Shown piece after piece: positions 31,665 through 41,106 of a stretch of DNA of 64,000 nucleotides; positions within the stretch are counted from its first letter, which is position 1; each line of letters begins with the position of its first letter. Under the pieces are notes generated by a model. That model did no database searches. It was not told where the DNA came from and worked only from the letters and a program-made list of their open reading frames with translations. A program made the position numbers and the translations under genes. Source of the stretch: JAWVFN01 sp963696625 (GTDB lineage Bacteria > Actinomycetota > Thermoleophilia > Solirubrobacterales > 70-9); assembly GCA_963696625.1 (NCBI GenBank), contig CAVOKZ010000047.1:42977-106976 (forward strand), read 5' to 3'.

Positions 31665-32177
31665 ACCTGAGAGAGACCCAGGCGCCGATCAAGGACCGCT
31701 ACCGCGAAGCGCCCGAAGAGGCGATGATCACCCTCACGGCCCGCGGCAGCGAGGAGGACGGGCCGGTCAGCTGCTCGGTCGATCTCGGCCGCGCGATCCA
31801 GCAGGCCGAGGCCCACCCCGGCGTCGGCGGCCCCGGAACCGCCGCCTGCTCGGGCGACCTGCTGCTCGGCGCCCTCGCGGCCTGCGCCCAGGTCACCTGC
31901 CAGATGGTCGCGACGGCGCTGGGGATCGAGACGAAGAAAGATCGAGGTCGTGGTCGAGGGCGATCTCGACCTGCGCGGCACTCTCGGCGTCTCGCGCGAG
32001 GCCAACGTCGGCTTCGACGCGATCCGGCTCAAGTTCGAGATCGACGCCCCTGGTGCGACCGAGGAGCAGATGCAGGAACTGGAGACGAAGACCGAGCGCT
32101 ACTGCACGGTGCTGCAGACGCTGACCAACCCGCCGCCGATCGAGAAGCTCGCGGACCGCCGCCTAACCATCGCCTAG
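31661..32177 (+). CDS. OsmC-family peroxidase, frameshifted
   Basis: Two frames together encode an OsmC/Ohr-type protein: EEAMITLTARGSEED, GGPGTAACSGDLLLGALAAC, then VVEGDLDLRGTLGVSRE and ERYCTVLQTLTNPPP. The two active cysteines (in the ALAACAQVTCQ region and RYCTVLQ) are present. One extra A in the run at 31937-31939 breaks the frame. Without it, KKIEVVVEGDLDL is continuous to the stop at 32175. OsmC proteins reduce organic hydroperoxides. It is coupled to the hydrolase upstream. I suspect a sequence error rather than decay. Confidence 0.75.
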
Positions 32178-32184
32178 GAGGCTG

Positions 32185-32314
32185 GGTCGCTAACGCGACC
32201 GAGATAGGAGAATCGGGCAAGCAGGGAAGGGCGAGGCTCCACGGAGTCTGATCGTTGTACCCGACGGCTCCGCGGAGCCGTCTTGGGTCCTCTCGGCTCC
32301 GCGGAGCCGCGAGA
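32185..32314. repeat. Hairpin and two palindromes at convergent gene ends
   Basis: GGTCGC-TAAC-GCGACC (32185-32200) forms a hairpin just after the OsmC stop. Two palindromes with the core GGCTCCGCGGAGCC lie at 32263-32282 and 32291-32314. The same core is in the long repeats near 19255 and (one arm) 60315. None has a T-tract, so they are not simple intrinsic terminators. The rest of the 288-base gap shows no gene. Confidence 0.5.
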
Positions 32315-32465
32315 TCCGCGTCTAACCCGCCTCGTGCCGGTTGCGACGAAGGCCTGCTCCGCCTCGCAGCGCTCGACTCCAAGCCCGTGCGTGATCAGCG
32401 CGTGGAGGCGCGCGCCCCCGTCCGCGTCGCGTCCGGCGTTGCGATCTCGAAGTGTTCGGCGGCGC

Positions 32466-33746
32466 TCACAGCGGTGGGCGCTCCTCCGTCAGCAGGAAGC
32501 GCAGCAGGTGCATCGCCACCGTCGTCGTGCGGTCTCGGATGTCGGCTCGGTCCCCGGGCAGGACGAGGTCGCGGCTGATCTCCTCCCCGGCGGCGGTCTT
32601 GGCGCAGAGGCAGACGGTGCCGACCGGCTTCTCCTCGGTGCCGCCGTCGGGGCCGGCGATCCCCGTGGTCGAGCAGGCGACGTCGGCGCCGAAGCGCTCG
32701 AGCGCGCCGTCGGCCATCGCCGTCGCGACCTCGGGGGAGACGGCGCCGTGGGCTTCGATCAGCTCGGTCCGAACGCCGAGCAGCGCCGTCTTCGCCTCGT
32801 TCGAATAGGCGACGACGCCGCCGAGGAAGTAGCTGGAGGAGCCCGGCCGGTCGGTGAGGCGCGTCGCCAGCAGGCCGCCGGTGCACGACTCGGCGACCGC
32901 GAGCGTGCGATCGCCGAGCAGGTCGGCGATCACCTCCTCGATCGAGTTGCCCTCGGTGTCCCAGAGAAAGCGCCCGTGGTGGGAGAGGATGCCCTCGCGA
33001 AGCGCGGTGGCGGCCGCGTCGGCCTCGGGGCTGGGCCGGTCGCGGACGTCGATGTGGAGCTCGCCGCGGCGCAGGCAGGTGGTGATCTCGAGCGGGCTCA
33101 GGTCGTGGCCGTTTTCGATCTCGCGCAGGCTCTCGGCGAGCTCGGACTCGGGGATGCCGAACAGCTTCAGCGAGAAGGTCTCGAACTCGCCGACGTCCGC
33201 GAGCAGCTCGCGAACCGGCTCGGTCTCCAGGACCCTCTCCCACATCGCCTTCAGCTCGCGCGGCGGGCCGGGGAGCACGATCACGACCTGGTCCCCGGCC
33301 GGCACCACGAGCCCGGGCGCCGTCCCGGCCGGGTCGATCGCGGTCGCCCCTTCGGGAACCATCGCCTGCTTGCGGTTCGCTTCCTGCAGGGGGCCGGGGT
33401 CGAACTTGAGCCGCGCGGCGAAGCGCTCGACGATCGCCGCGATCTTCTTCTCCATCGCCTCGTCGAGAACCATCTCGCGCCCGGCGAAGCGCCCGACGAC
33501 CTCGGCCGTGAGGTCATCGGCCGTGGGGCCGAGACCCCCGGTCGTGACGATCAGGCGAACGCCCTGGTCGCGAAGGAAGCCCAGCGCCGCCTCCATGTCC
33601 TCGGTGCGGTCCCCGACCACCTGGATGTGGGCGACCTCTATCCCGATCTGCGCGAGCTGCTCGGACACCCAGGGCCCGTTGCGATCGGTGATCGTGGCGC
33701 TCAGCACCTCGGTCCCGGTCACGACTATGCCCGCGCGAACGCTCAC
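32466..33746 (-). CDS. cinA: CinA competence/damage-inducible protein, NMN amidohydrolase
   Basis: A 426-residue CinA. The N-terminal MoCF/COG1058 domain (RAGIVVTGTEVLSATI, TTGGLGPTADDLT) acts on ADP-ribose-type nucleotides, and the C-terminal amidase domain (LAVAESCTGGLLATRLTD, STTGIAGPDGGTEEKPVG) deamidates nicotinamide mononucleotide. GTG at 33746 gives the standard start VSVRAGIVV. In many actinobacteria cinA is next to thpR-recA-recX, but here two plus-strand genes separate them. Confidence 0.93.
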   Translation of the reverse strand: MSVRAGIVVTGTEVLSATITDRNGPWVSEQLAQIGIEVAHIQVVGDRTEDMEAALGFLRDQGVRLIVTTGGLGPTADDLTAEVVGRFAGREMVLDEAMEKKIAAIVERFAARLKFDPGPLQEANRKQAMVPEGATAIDPAGTAPGLVVPAGDQVVIVLPGPPRELKAMWERVLETEPVRELLADVGEFETFSLKLFGIPESELAESLREIENGHDLSPLEITTCLRRGELHIDVRDRPSPEADAAATALREGILSHHGRFLWDTEGNSIEEVIADLLGDRTLAVAESCTGGLLATRLTDRPGSSSYFLGGVVAYSNEAKTALLGVRTELIEAHGAVSPEVATAMADGALERFGADVACSTTGIAGPDGGTEEKPVGTVCLCAKTAAGEEISRDLVLPGDRADIRDRTTTVAMHLLRFLLTEERPPL

Positions 33747-33783
33747 TGCGCGCCATTCTTTCGTATCGCTCCCGTTTCGATTC

Positions 33784-33803
33784 TGTGACACCACGGTGTT
33801 ACA
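33784..33803 (+). promoter_or_regulatory. Operator/promoter of the third VapBC module
   Basis: TGTGACAC-CACG-GTGTTACA (33784-33803) is an inverted repeat with one mismatch. It overlaps the -10 box TACACT (33800-33805), which is six bases before the antitoxin ATG. This is a typical layout for autorepression by an antitoxin-toxin complex. It also lies just upstream of the divergent cinA. Confidence 0.55.
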
Positions 33804-33811
33804 CTTCGCCC

Positions 33812-34141
33812 ATGCCTACCAAACACTCCCGCATCGCCGTCACCCGCGACGAAGAGCTCGATCGCGCGCTGCGCGAGACGCGCGAGCTGCTTACCGACCG
33901 CGAGGCGCGCAGTACCGCCTCTCACCTACGAACGCTCGCCCTCTGCGGGGCTCGCGCGCTCGGCGTCCGCGACAAGGAGTCAGCGGAGCTGTGGGAGATC
34001 CTCGAGCGGGAGCACGGAGTGCGACCGCCGCAAGGGTCGCTCGCCGATCTGCCCCCGCTCGAAGGAGAGGTCAACCCGAACGACCCCTATCCAGCGACTG
34101 ACGCCTTGAACTGGGTGCGCGGGCACGACCGCGATCCGTGA
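33812..34141 (+). CDS. VapB-type antitoxin
   Basis: A 109-residue antitoxin candidate. The N-terminal part KHSRIAVTRDEELDRALRET has the ribbon-helix-helix-like strand and helix. A helical middle (REARSTASHLRTLALCGARAL) and an acidic Pro-rich tail follow. It starts at ATG 33812 directly downstream of the operator and overlaps the toxin gene by four bases (GTGA). The family assignment rests on size, context and the N-terminal pattern. Confidence 0.75.
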   Translation: MPTKHSRIAVTRDEELDRALRETRELLTDREARSTASHLRTLALCGARALGVRDKESAELWEILEREHGVRPPQGSLADLPPLEGEVNPNDPYPATDALNWVRGHDRDP

Positions 34142-34536
34142 GCGTCGCGTACGTCGACGCCTCGGCCTTCGTCAAGCTGTTCAAGATCGAACCGGAGACT
34201 CCAGCTCTCGAACAGGCCCTGGACGAGTACGGTGAGACGGTCTCCTCGGAGATGCTGGTCGTGGAGGGGATCTCCACGGCGAAGCGCCGCGGCGATCCGG
34301 GGATGCTGATCCGGGCGAACGAAGCCCTGCGACTGATCGGCTTGATCCCCTTTCACCGCGGCATCAGAATCGAAGCGGCAGCGGGCGACTTCAACCCGCC
34401 CCTTCGGGCCCTCGACTCCATCCACCTAGCGTCCGCGCTCTCCATCCGGAATCGGCTCGACGTCGTTTTCGCCTACGACTCGGAGCTGTGCGCCGCCGCC
34501 GTTGCCTCGGGACTCTCGGTCGCCTCGCCGGCCTGA
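34138..34536 (+). CDS. VapC-type PIN-domain ribonuclease toxin
   Basis: A 132-residue PIN protein. Acidic ligands lie in YVDASAFVKLF, LVVEGISTAKR, RALDSIHLASAL and FAYDSELCAAA. GTG at 34138 overlaps the antitoxin stop. The last 64 bases overlap the 3' end of ftsK on the other strand. It should cleave RNA when freed from the antitoxin. The target is unknown. Confidence 0.85.
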   Translation: MSVAYVDASAFVKLFKIEPETPALEQALDEYGETVSSEMLVVEGISTAKRRGDPGMLIRANEALRLIGLIPFHRGIRIEAAAGDFNPPLRALDSIHLASALSIRNRLDVVFAYDSELCAAAVASGLSVASPA

Positions 34537-36986
34537 CTGCCCTTGGCGAGGATGCGCGGCAGGTCGGCGTGGCTGACCAGAACCTGGCGCGGCTTCGAGC
34601 CCTCGTAGCCGGAGATGATCCCGCGGCGCTCGAGCATGTCGATCAGGCGGCCGGCGCGGGTGTAGCCGACGCGAAAGCGGCGCTGGATCATCGAGACCGA
34701 GGCCGACTGGCTCTCGACCACGAGCTGGGCCGCCTGCTCGAGCAGGTCGTCGGAGTCGGGCGACATCTCGTCTTCGGCCGGCGCGTCGGGGTCCGGCGGG
34801 GGCGCGTGGGCCTCGAGCAGCTCCTGCTCGAACTCGGGCTCGCCCTGATCGGCCCAGTGTTTCGTGACCTTGGCGATCTCGCCCTCGGTGATGAAGGCGC
34901 CCTGGATCCGCTGGATCTTGCCGGAGCCCGCCGGGCGGAAGAGCATGTCACCCTGGCCGAGCAGCGCCTCGGCCCCGCCCTGGTCGAGGATCACGCGCGA
35001 GTCGACCTGGGAGGAGACCGCGAACCCGATCCGGGCCGGGATGTTGACCTTGATCGTGCCGGTGATGATGTCGGTCGAGGGGCGCTGGGTCGCGAGCAGC
35101 AGGTGGATGCCGACCGCGCGCGACTTCTGGGCGAGGCGGATGATCGCGTCCTCGACCTCGGCCGGCGCGACCATCATCAGGTCGGCGAGCTCGTCGATCA
35201 CGCAGAGGATGAAGGGCAGCGGCGGGTCGCCGGCGGCCTTGCGGGCGCGGTTCAGCTCGTCGAGGTTGCGCGAGCGGGCCTCGCTCATGATCTGGTAGCG
35301 GCTCTCCATCTCGGCGATCAGGTTCTGGAGCACGTTGGCGGCCAGCCGCGGCGAGGTGACGACGGGCGTCAGCAGGTGGGGAACCGACTCGTAGTGGTTG
35401 AGCTCGACCCGCTTCGGGTCGACCAGCACCAGCCGCAGCTCGTTGGGCGAGGCGTGGAGCAGCATCGAAGTGAGGATCGCGTTGACCGACCCCGACTTAC
35501 CCGAGCCGGTCGTGCCGGCGATCAGCACGTGCGGCATCTTCTGCAGGTCGGTCCAGATCGCGTTGCCGGCGATGTCCTTGCCGAGCCAGGCGACGAGCGG
35601 CGAGGCGCCCTTGGGCCTGCCGCCGTAGATGTCGCCGAGGCGCACGAGGCGGCGCTTCTGGTTCGGGACCTCGACGCCGACCGCCTGCTTGCCGGGGATC
35701 GGCGCCAGGATGCGGATGTCGGTCGACGCCAGCGCGTAGGCAAGGTCGTCGGAGAGCTGGGTGATCTTCGAGACCTTGGTCCCCGGCGCGAGCTTGAGCT
35801 CGTAGCGGCTCACGTGCGGCCCCGAGACGACGCCGACGATCCTCGCCTCGACGCCGAAGTGGCCCAGCGTCTCGAGCAGGGTGCGCCCGACGGCCTCCAG
35901 GTCCTTGGCGGCGGGGCCCTGGTCGGCCCCTGTCCCCTGCTGGAGCAGACCGGCCGGGGGCGGCGCGTAGTCGATCTCCTCCGAGGTCGTGACGCCCTCG
36001 CCTCGCTTGTTGCCCATCGGGGTCAGGTCTGCGGGGTCGTTGACGGCTTCGCCGTCATTGCCCATCTCCCCGGCTTCGCCTGCAGGGATATGCGACGCGC
36101 TATCGGCGTGGCGGCCCATATCGTCCTCACCGTTTTCTCGCGCATCCTCGATGCTGATCGCGTCGTCGAAGTTGGCGGTGCCGTCGTCAGACCCATCGGC
36201 GAGCTCGGGCTCCGGAGGAATCACGGACAGCTCGTTGGTGTCGGTATCGGGCTCGCCGGAGAAGATCGGCTCCGGGGCGCCGTAGAGGCGCTCGGTCTCG
36301 GCCGGTTCTGTCTCGACGATGTCGGGGTCGTCGACCCCGGTGCCGCGGACGACGGTCGCGAAGTCGTTGACGGTGTGCAGGGCCTTGTCGGCGCCGCGGT
36401 GCAGACCCCGAACCGCCGAGGAGAGAGAGCGGCCGCGGATGATCATCACGCCGGAGACGATCAGGCCGATCGCGATCAGGTGGGCGCCGATCCGTCCCAG
36501 GGCCGAGCTCGCTGCCCAGTAGAGCCCCTCGCCGATCCCGCCGCCATGGTCCTGGATGAAGTCGGCGTTGAACGTGCCCACGCGCAGCGGCGGGTCGCCG
36601 ATGCCGCCGGTCTGGGCGGCGAGCGCGAGCAGCACGCCCGCGAGCAGCACGCCGATGCCGATCCCGGGACGACGGCGCTCGCCGAGCACCGGGCTCAGCA
36701 CCAGCACCAGCCCGCCCGCGGCGAGCGCGACCGGGATCAGCACCTTGCCCGCCCCGACGGAGTAGGCGAGGCCGTCGGTGGTCAGCTGGCCGACCTTGCC
36801 CCCGTCCCAGCCCAGGTAGACGATGTAGCCGAGATACACCGCGAGCGCGACCATGCCGAGGCCGATCAGGTCCATGCGCCGCTGGCGCGCCTCTTCCTCC
36901 TTGGCGCGCTTGGATTTGCGCTTGGGTGGACCTCCGCGCTTCTTCGGCTTCGGCGCAGGCTTGGTCAGTAGGCGCTCTGCAAGCAT
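34473..36986 (-). CDS. ftsK: DNA translocase FtsK/SpoIIIE
   Basis: An 837-residue translocase that moves chromosome dimers and termini through the division septum. After a basic N-terminus (KKRGGPPKRKSKRAK) come four membrane helices, an acidic linker of about 200 residues, then the motor: alpha domain (VGVVSGPHVSRYELKLAPG), RecA-like beta domain with GTTGSGKSGSVN and VIDELADLMM, and the C-terminal gamma winged helix (VGYTRAGRLIDMLERRGI) that reads DNA polarity. ATG at 36986 gives the normal start; the longer open frame runs into the response-regulator region. Confidence 0.95.
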   Translation of the reverse strand: MLAERLLTKPAPKPKKRGGPPKRKSKRAKEEEARQRRMDLIGLGMVALAVYLGYIVYLGWDGGKVGQLTTDGLAYSVGAGKVLIPVALAAGGLVLVLSPVLGERRRPGIGIGVLLAGVLLALAAQTGGIGDPPLRVGTFNADFIQDHGGGIGEGLYWAASSALGRIGAHLIAIGLIVSGVMIIRGRSLSSAVRGLHRGADKALHTVNDFATVVRGTGVDDPDIVETEPAETERLYGAPEPIFSGEPDTDTNELSVIPPEPELADGSDDGTANFDDAISIEDARENGEDDMGRHADSASHIPAGEAGEMGNDGEAVNDPADLTPMGNKRGEGVTTSEEIDYAPPPAGLLQQGTGADQGPAAKDLEAVGRTLLETLGHFGVEARIVGVVSGPHVSRYELKLAPGTKVSKITQLSDDLAYALASTDIRILAPIPGKQAVGVEVPNQKRRLVRLGDIYGGRPKGASPLVAWLGKDIAGNAIWTDLQKMPHVLIAGTTGSGKSGSVNAILTSMLLHASPNELRLVLVDPKRVELNHYESVPHLLTPVVTSPRLAANVLQNLIAEMESRYQIMSEARSRNLDELNRARKAAGDPPLPFILCVIDELADLMMVAPAEVEDAIIRLAQKSRAVGIHLLLATQRPSTDIITGTIKVNIPARIGFAVSSQVDSRVILDQGGAEALLGQGDMLFRPAGSGKIQRIQGAFITEGEIAKVTKHWADQGEPEFEQELLEAHAPPPDPDAPAEDEMSPDSDDLLEQAAQLVVESQSASVSMIQRRFRVGYTRAGRLIDMLERRGIISGYEGSKPRQVLVSHADLPRILAKGSQAGEATESPEATAAAHSSES

Positions 36987-37085
36987 CCGCCCACCCCCTT
37001 CGACGCCGCTTGCCCCTCCCCTGCCCAGGTTTAAGGCTTGCTCAAGAAACCCCTGCATACGCGCAGGCGTGGCTAACCTAAAGAA

Positions 37086-37775
37086 GTGGTCGAAACCGTC
37101 ACAGCGTCCGCCCGTGTGCTCGTCGTCGAGGACGACGAGGCGATCGCCGACGTCCTGCGGCGCTCCCTGCGCGCCGAGGGGCACGAGGTGCGCAGCGCCG
37201 TCGACGGCGTCGAGGCGCTGACCGAGGCCTCGCAGTTCGTCCCGGACCTGGTCATCCTCGACCTCGGCCTGCCCCGCCTCGACGGCGTCGAGGTCTGCCG
37301 CCGACTGCGTTCCGAGGGCGACGTCCCGATCCTGATCCTCACCGCGCGCAGCGATACCGAGGACCGCGTCGAGGGTCTCGACTCCGGCGCCGACGACTAT
37401 CTGGTCAAGCCCTTCGACCGCCAGGAGCTGCTGGCGCGGATCCGCGCCCTGCTGCGCCGCCGCCCGCCCCGCGGCTCGGCCTCGATCGTCGTCGGCGACC
37501 TCATGGTCAACCCCGACAGCCGTGAGGTGCGCCGGGGCGAGCGCGAGATCGAGCTCACCAACCGTGAGTTCGAGCTGCTCGAGTACCTCGCCCACAATCA
37601 GAAGCTGGTGGTCTCGCGCGAGCGGCTGCTCGAGGAGGTCTGGGGCTATGACCCGACCGACGAGACCAACACGATCGACGTCTTCATCTCGAATCTGCGC
37701 CGCAAGCTCGAATCCGGCGGCGAGGAGAGGCTGCTTCACACCAAGCGCGGGGCCGGGTATGTCCTGCGCCCATGA
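37086..37775 (+). CDS. OmpR/PhoB-family response regulator
   Basis: A 229-residue two-component regulator. Receiver domain with acidic pair VVEDDEA, phospho-acceptor D59 in LVILDLGLPR and the switch lysine in LVKPFDRQEL. The C-terminal winged helix has ELTNREFELLEYLA and ISNLRRKLES. GTG at 37086 is six bases after TAACCT. It overlaps the histidine kinase gene by four bases. The regulon is unknown. Confidence 0.93.
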   Translation: MVETVTASARVLVVEDDEAIADVLRRSLRAEGHEVRSAVDGVEALTEASQFVPDLVILDLGLPRLDGVEVCRRLRSEGDVPILILTARSDTEDRVEGLDSGADDYLVKPFDRQELLARIRALLRRRPPRGSASIVVGDLMVNPDSREVRRGEREIELTNREFELLEYLAHNQKLVVSRERLLEEVWGYDPTDETNTIDVFISNLRRKLESGGEERLLHTKRGAGYVLRP

Positions 37776-39197
37776 AGCGGCGAGATAACCCCGGCTCCTC
37801 CGCTTCGCGTCCGGTGCCGGTGAGCTCGCGGCTGCTCTCGCAGCTGCCGGTGCGCTGGCGGCTCGGGCTCGCCTCGGCGATCCTCACGCTCGCGATCCTG
37901 GTTGCCTTTGCCTTCGTCGTCGGCCGCCTCACGACAGACCGCATCCGCGATGACTTCAACGACGAGCTGAAGAGCGCCGCCCACGCGGTGGCCGGCGAGC
38001 TCACGGTCGGCATCTCCGGCGGCCACGTGGTCGTCGCCGGGACCCCGGAGCAGTTCGCCGTCGCAAACGACGCGGTGATCCGCATCGTCGACCAGAGCGG
38101 GAATCAGATCGCCCCCGCCTCGCGGGTCGTCGACTTCGGTGCGCCGAGCCCGGGGGTGAACCAGGTCGGACACCTGCGCGTGGCCGCGGCGCCGGTCGCC
38201 AACAGCGCGCTGCCGGTCTTCGTCCAGTACGCCCGCAACTCCGACGGCGTCGACGACACGATCAAGCGGCTTTGGCTCTTCCTCGTCGCCGGCGTCCTCG
38301 GCGGAACGCTGCTCGCCGCCCTCGCCGGGCTGGCGATCGCCGACCGCGCGATGCGCCCGATCGCGGCGCTGACGGCGACCGCGCGCGAGATCACCGCGAC
38401 CCGCGACCCGTCGAAGCGGATCCCCGAGCCCGAGAACGAGGACGAGATCGCCGAGCTCGCCCGCACGCTCGCGCAGATGCTCCGCGCCCTCGACGACGCC
38501 AACGCCGAGCGCGAACTGGCGCTCCAGCGCCAGCGCGAGTTCGTCGCCGACGCCTCGCACGAGCTGCGCACACCGCTGACCAGTGTCCTCGCCAACCTCG
38601 AGCTGCTCGAGGACGAGCTCGACGGCGACTCCGAGGCCTCGGAGATCGTCAGCTCGGCGCTCGGCTCCTCGCAGAGAATGCGGCGGCTGGTCTCGGACCT
38701 GCTGCTGCTCGCCCGCGCCGACGCCGGGCACCCGGCGACCCGCACGCCGATTGACCTCGCCGAGATCGCCTCTTCCGCAGTCGAGGAGGTCCGGCCGGTC
38801 GCCAAGGGCCATCCGCTTGCGGCGAGCATCGACGGGCCGCTGCCGATGAAGGGCAACGCCGACGACCTGCACCGCCTCGTCGTCAACCTGCTCGACAACG
38901 CCGTGCGCCATACGCCCGCGGGCGCCAAGGTCGAGCTCGACGCCAAGCGCGACAACGGCGACCTCGAGCCTCTCGGTCTCCGACGAGGGACCGGGCCTGC
39001 CCGAGGGCAAGGAGGACCAGGTCTTCGAGCGCTTCGTCCGCGGCGAAGGCCCCGCCGACGTCGCGGGCAACGGCGGCACCGGGCTCGGGCTGGCGATCGT
39101 CAAGGCGGTCGCCGACGCCCACGGCGGCAGCGTCAGTGCCGGCCGCTCGCCCGGCGGCGGCGCGTTGTTCACGGTCAAGATTCCTTCGCCAACCTGA
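37772..39197 (+). CDS. Sensor histidine kinase, frameshifted near the C-terminus
   Basis: A kinase of about 475 residues: two membrane helices (about 32-50 and 168-190) flanking an extracytoplasmic sensor domain, HAMP (RAMRPIAALTATAREIT), H-box ADASHELRTPLTS (H263) and N-box VNLLDNAVRHTP. At 38969-38970 one extra C shifts the frame. Without it, LSVSDEGPGLPEGKED and GTGLGLAIVKAVADAHGG (G boxes) are read to TGA at 39195. The written frame would lose the ATP lid, so an indel error or a recent mutation is likely. Partner of the response regulator just upstream. Confidence 0.85.
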
Positions 39198-39381
39198 AGT
39201 CTGGATTTACTGCCGCTTAAGCAGCCTCGATATTTTGTGAGCAGGACGAGACACGAGCCGTCGGGTACGTCCCCCCCAAGCACACTCGACGGCCACCGCC
39301 TCTGGCCAGCCCAAGCCAGAGCGATCCAGCCCCCGGGGTCGCCCTCCCTCGACCTCGGGGGCAAAGTCTTTTCTTCTTTGA

Positions 39382-39428
39382 GGTCAGGTCTTGAAGCGTG
39401 CGCGAGATGCGCGATGCAAGACCTGACC
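39382..39428. repeat. Large hairpin of the GGTCAGGTCTTG type
   Basis: GGTCAGGTCTTG (39382-39393) pairs perfectly with CAAGACCTGACC (39417-39428) around a 23-base loop that can itself fold (GCGCGAGATGCGC). It lies between the convergent kinase and rnj genes. There is no T-tract. The form recalls REP-type elements spread with REP-associated transposases, but no such gene is in the window. The remaining bases of 39198-39440 show nothing else. Confidence 0.5.
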
Positions 39429-39440
39429 CCTGCCGTTGGG

Positions 39441-41102
39441 TTAAACCTCGACCACGACCGGCATCACCAGCGGCCGGCGCTTGAGCTGCTCGTGGACGAA
39501 GCCGGCGATGTCCTCGTGGAGGTCCTCCTGGATCACCGCGGCCGAGCGCACGCCGTCCTCGGCGGCCTCCTCGAGCGTCTCGGCGACGATCTCGCGCAGC
39601 TCCTCGACCAGGCCGTCCTCCTCCTCGATGAAGGGCACGCCGCGGAACATGATCTCGGGCTCGGCGACCTTGGAGCCGTCCTTGGCCGAGATCGTGGCGA
39701 CTACGATCAGCACTCCGTCGTCGGAGAGGTGGCGGCGGTCGCGCAGCGCTGCGTCGTCGGGGTCGCCGATGTCGAGGCCGTCGACGAAGATCATTCCCGA
39801 GTCGATGTCGGTGCCCCAGTGGGCGCCCTTGTTGTCGAGCTCGAGCGGCAGGCCGTTACGGCCTCGGAAGACCTTGTCAGGGTCGACGCCGACCGACTCG
39901 GCGAGGTCGCCGTGCAGCCGCAGGCGCTTGAAGTCGCCATGGAAGGGCATCACGTACTCGGGCTTGGTCAGGTTGAGCATCAGCTTCAGCTCCTCCTGGT
40001 AGCCGTGCCCCGAGGCGTGGATCGGCGCGTCGCGCGCCGTCACCACCGTCGCGCCGATCTCGAAGATGCGGTCGATCGTCTCGTTGACCGAGCGCTCGTT
40101 GCCGGGCACCGGCGTCGCCGAGAAGACGACGGTGTCGCCGGAGTGGAGCTCGACGTCGCGGTGGTCGTTGTTGGCCATCCGCCGCAGCGCCGAGAGCGGC
40201 TCCCCCTGGCTGCCGGTGGAGATGGCCACGATCTGCTCGTCGGGGTAGTCGCCGATCTCCTTCGGCTGGATCAGCAGCCCCGGCGGGGCGTTGGCGATCC
40301 CGAGGTTCTCGGCGATGTTGAAGTTCTTGCGCATTGAGCGGCCGACCAGCGCCACCTTGCGGTCGAGCTGGGCCGCGGTGTCGATCACCTGCTGGACGCG
40401 GTGAACGTTCGAGGCGAACGAGGTGACGATGATCCGGCCCTTGACCCGCCCGAACAGGTCGAGCAGTGCGGGTCCGACCGAGGACTCCGACGGCGCGATG
40501 CCGGGCCGGTCGACGTTGGTCGAGTCCCCGCAGAGGCAGAGCACGCCCTCCTTGCCGAGCTCGGCGAGCCGCGCCATGTCAGGCGGCTGGCCGTCGACGG
40601 GCGTCTGGTCGAACTTGTAGTCGCCGGTGACGAGGATCGTGCCGCGCTCGGTGCCGATCGCGACCGCGCCGGCGTCGGGAATCGAGTGCGACATGTGGAG
40701 CATCTCGAGGGTGAACGGCCCGTGCTCGACCTTCTTGCCGAGCGGCAGCTCGGTCAGGGGCGCGTCGCGGATCTTGTGCTCGTCGAGCTTCGAGCGCACC
40801 ATGCCGATCGTCAGCAGGCCGCCGTAGATCACCGGCGGAATGCCGATCTCGCGCAGCACGTAGGGCAGGGCGCCGACGTGGTCCTCGTGGCCGTGCGTGA
40901 GCACGATCGCCTCGATGTCGTCGGCGCGCTCCCTCAGCGTCGAGAAATCGGGCAGGACGAGGTCGATGCCGAGCATCTCGGCGGTCGGGAACATCAGGCC
41001 GGTGTCGACGATCACGATCCGGCCCTCGGCCTCGATCGCAGTCATGTTCTTCCCGATCTCGCCCAGCCCGCCGAGCGGGAGGATTCGCATCTTGGAGCTC
41101 AA
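39441..41102 (-). CDS. rnj: Ribonuclease J
   Basis: A 553-residue beta-CASP metallo-beta-lactamase RNase with 5'-exo and endonuclease activity, used for mRNA decay. Zinc motif LTHGHEDHVGALP (about 69-80), HMSHSIPDA, VTGDYKFD, and beta-CASP motifs TSFASNVHRVQQ and STGSQGEP. IHASGHGYQEELK follows. TTG at 41102 or ATG at 41090 (MRILPLGGLGEIGKN) may start it; the ATG is the more conventional. It lies five bases after dapA. Confidence 0.95.
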   Translation of the reverse strand: MSSKMRILPLGGLGEIGKNMTAIEAEGRIVIVDTGLMFPTAEMLGIDLVLPDFSTLRERADDIEAIVLTHGHEDHVGALPYVLREIGIPPVIYGGLLTIGMVRSKLDEHKIRDAPLTELPLGKKVEHGPFTLEMLHMSHSIPDAGAVAIGTERGTILVTGDYKFDQTPVDGQPPDMARLAELGKEGVLCLCGDSTNVDRPGIAPSESSVGPALLDLFGRVKGRIIVTSFASNVHRVQQVIDTAAQLDRKVALVGRSMRKNFNIAENLGIANAPPGLLIQPKEIGDYPDEQIVAISTGSQGEPLSALRRMANNDHRDVELHSGDTVVFSATPVPGNERSVNETIDRIFEIGATVVTARDAPIHASGHGYQEELKLMLNLTKPEYVMPFHGDFKRLRLHGDLAESVGVDPDKVFRGRNGLPLELDNKGAHWGTDIDSGMIFVDGLDIGDPDDAALRDRRHLSDDGVLIVVATISAKDGSKVAEPEIMFRGVPFIEEEDGLVEELREIVAETLEEAAEDGVRSAAVIQEDLHEDIAGFVHEQLKRRPLVMPVVVEV

Positions 41103-41106
41103 GTGA

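Noticed and set aside
34488..36971. An 827-codon open frame opposite ftsK
   Set aside because: Mirror of the ftsK codons. Walker A and the other motifs are on the minus strand.
36987..37739. N-terminal extension of ftsK up to 37739
   Set aside because: The extension lies antisense to the response regulator and its composition is not protein-like. The basic arm and four helices begin at 36986.
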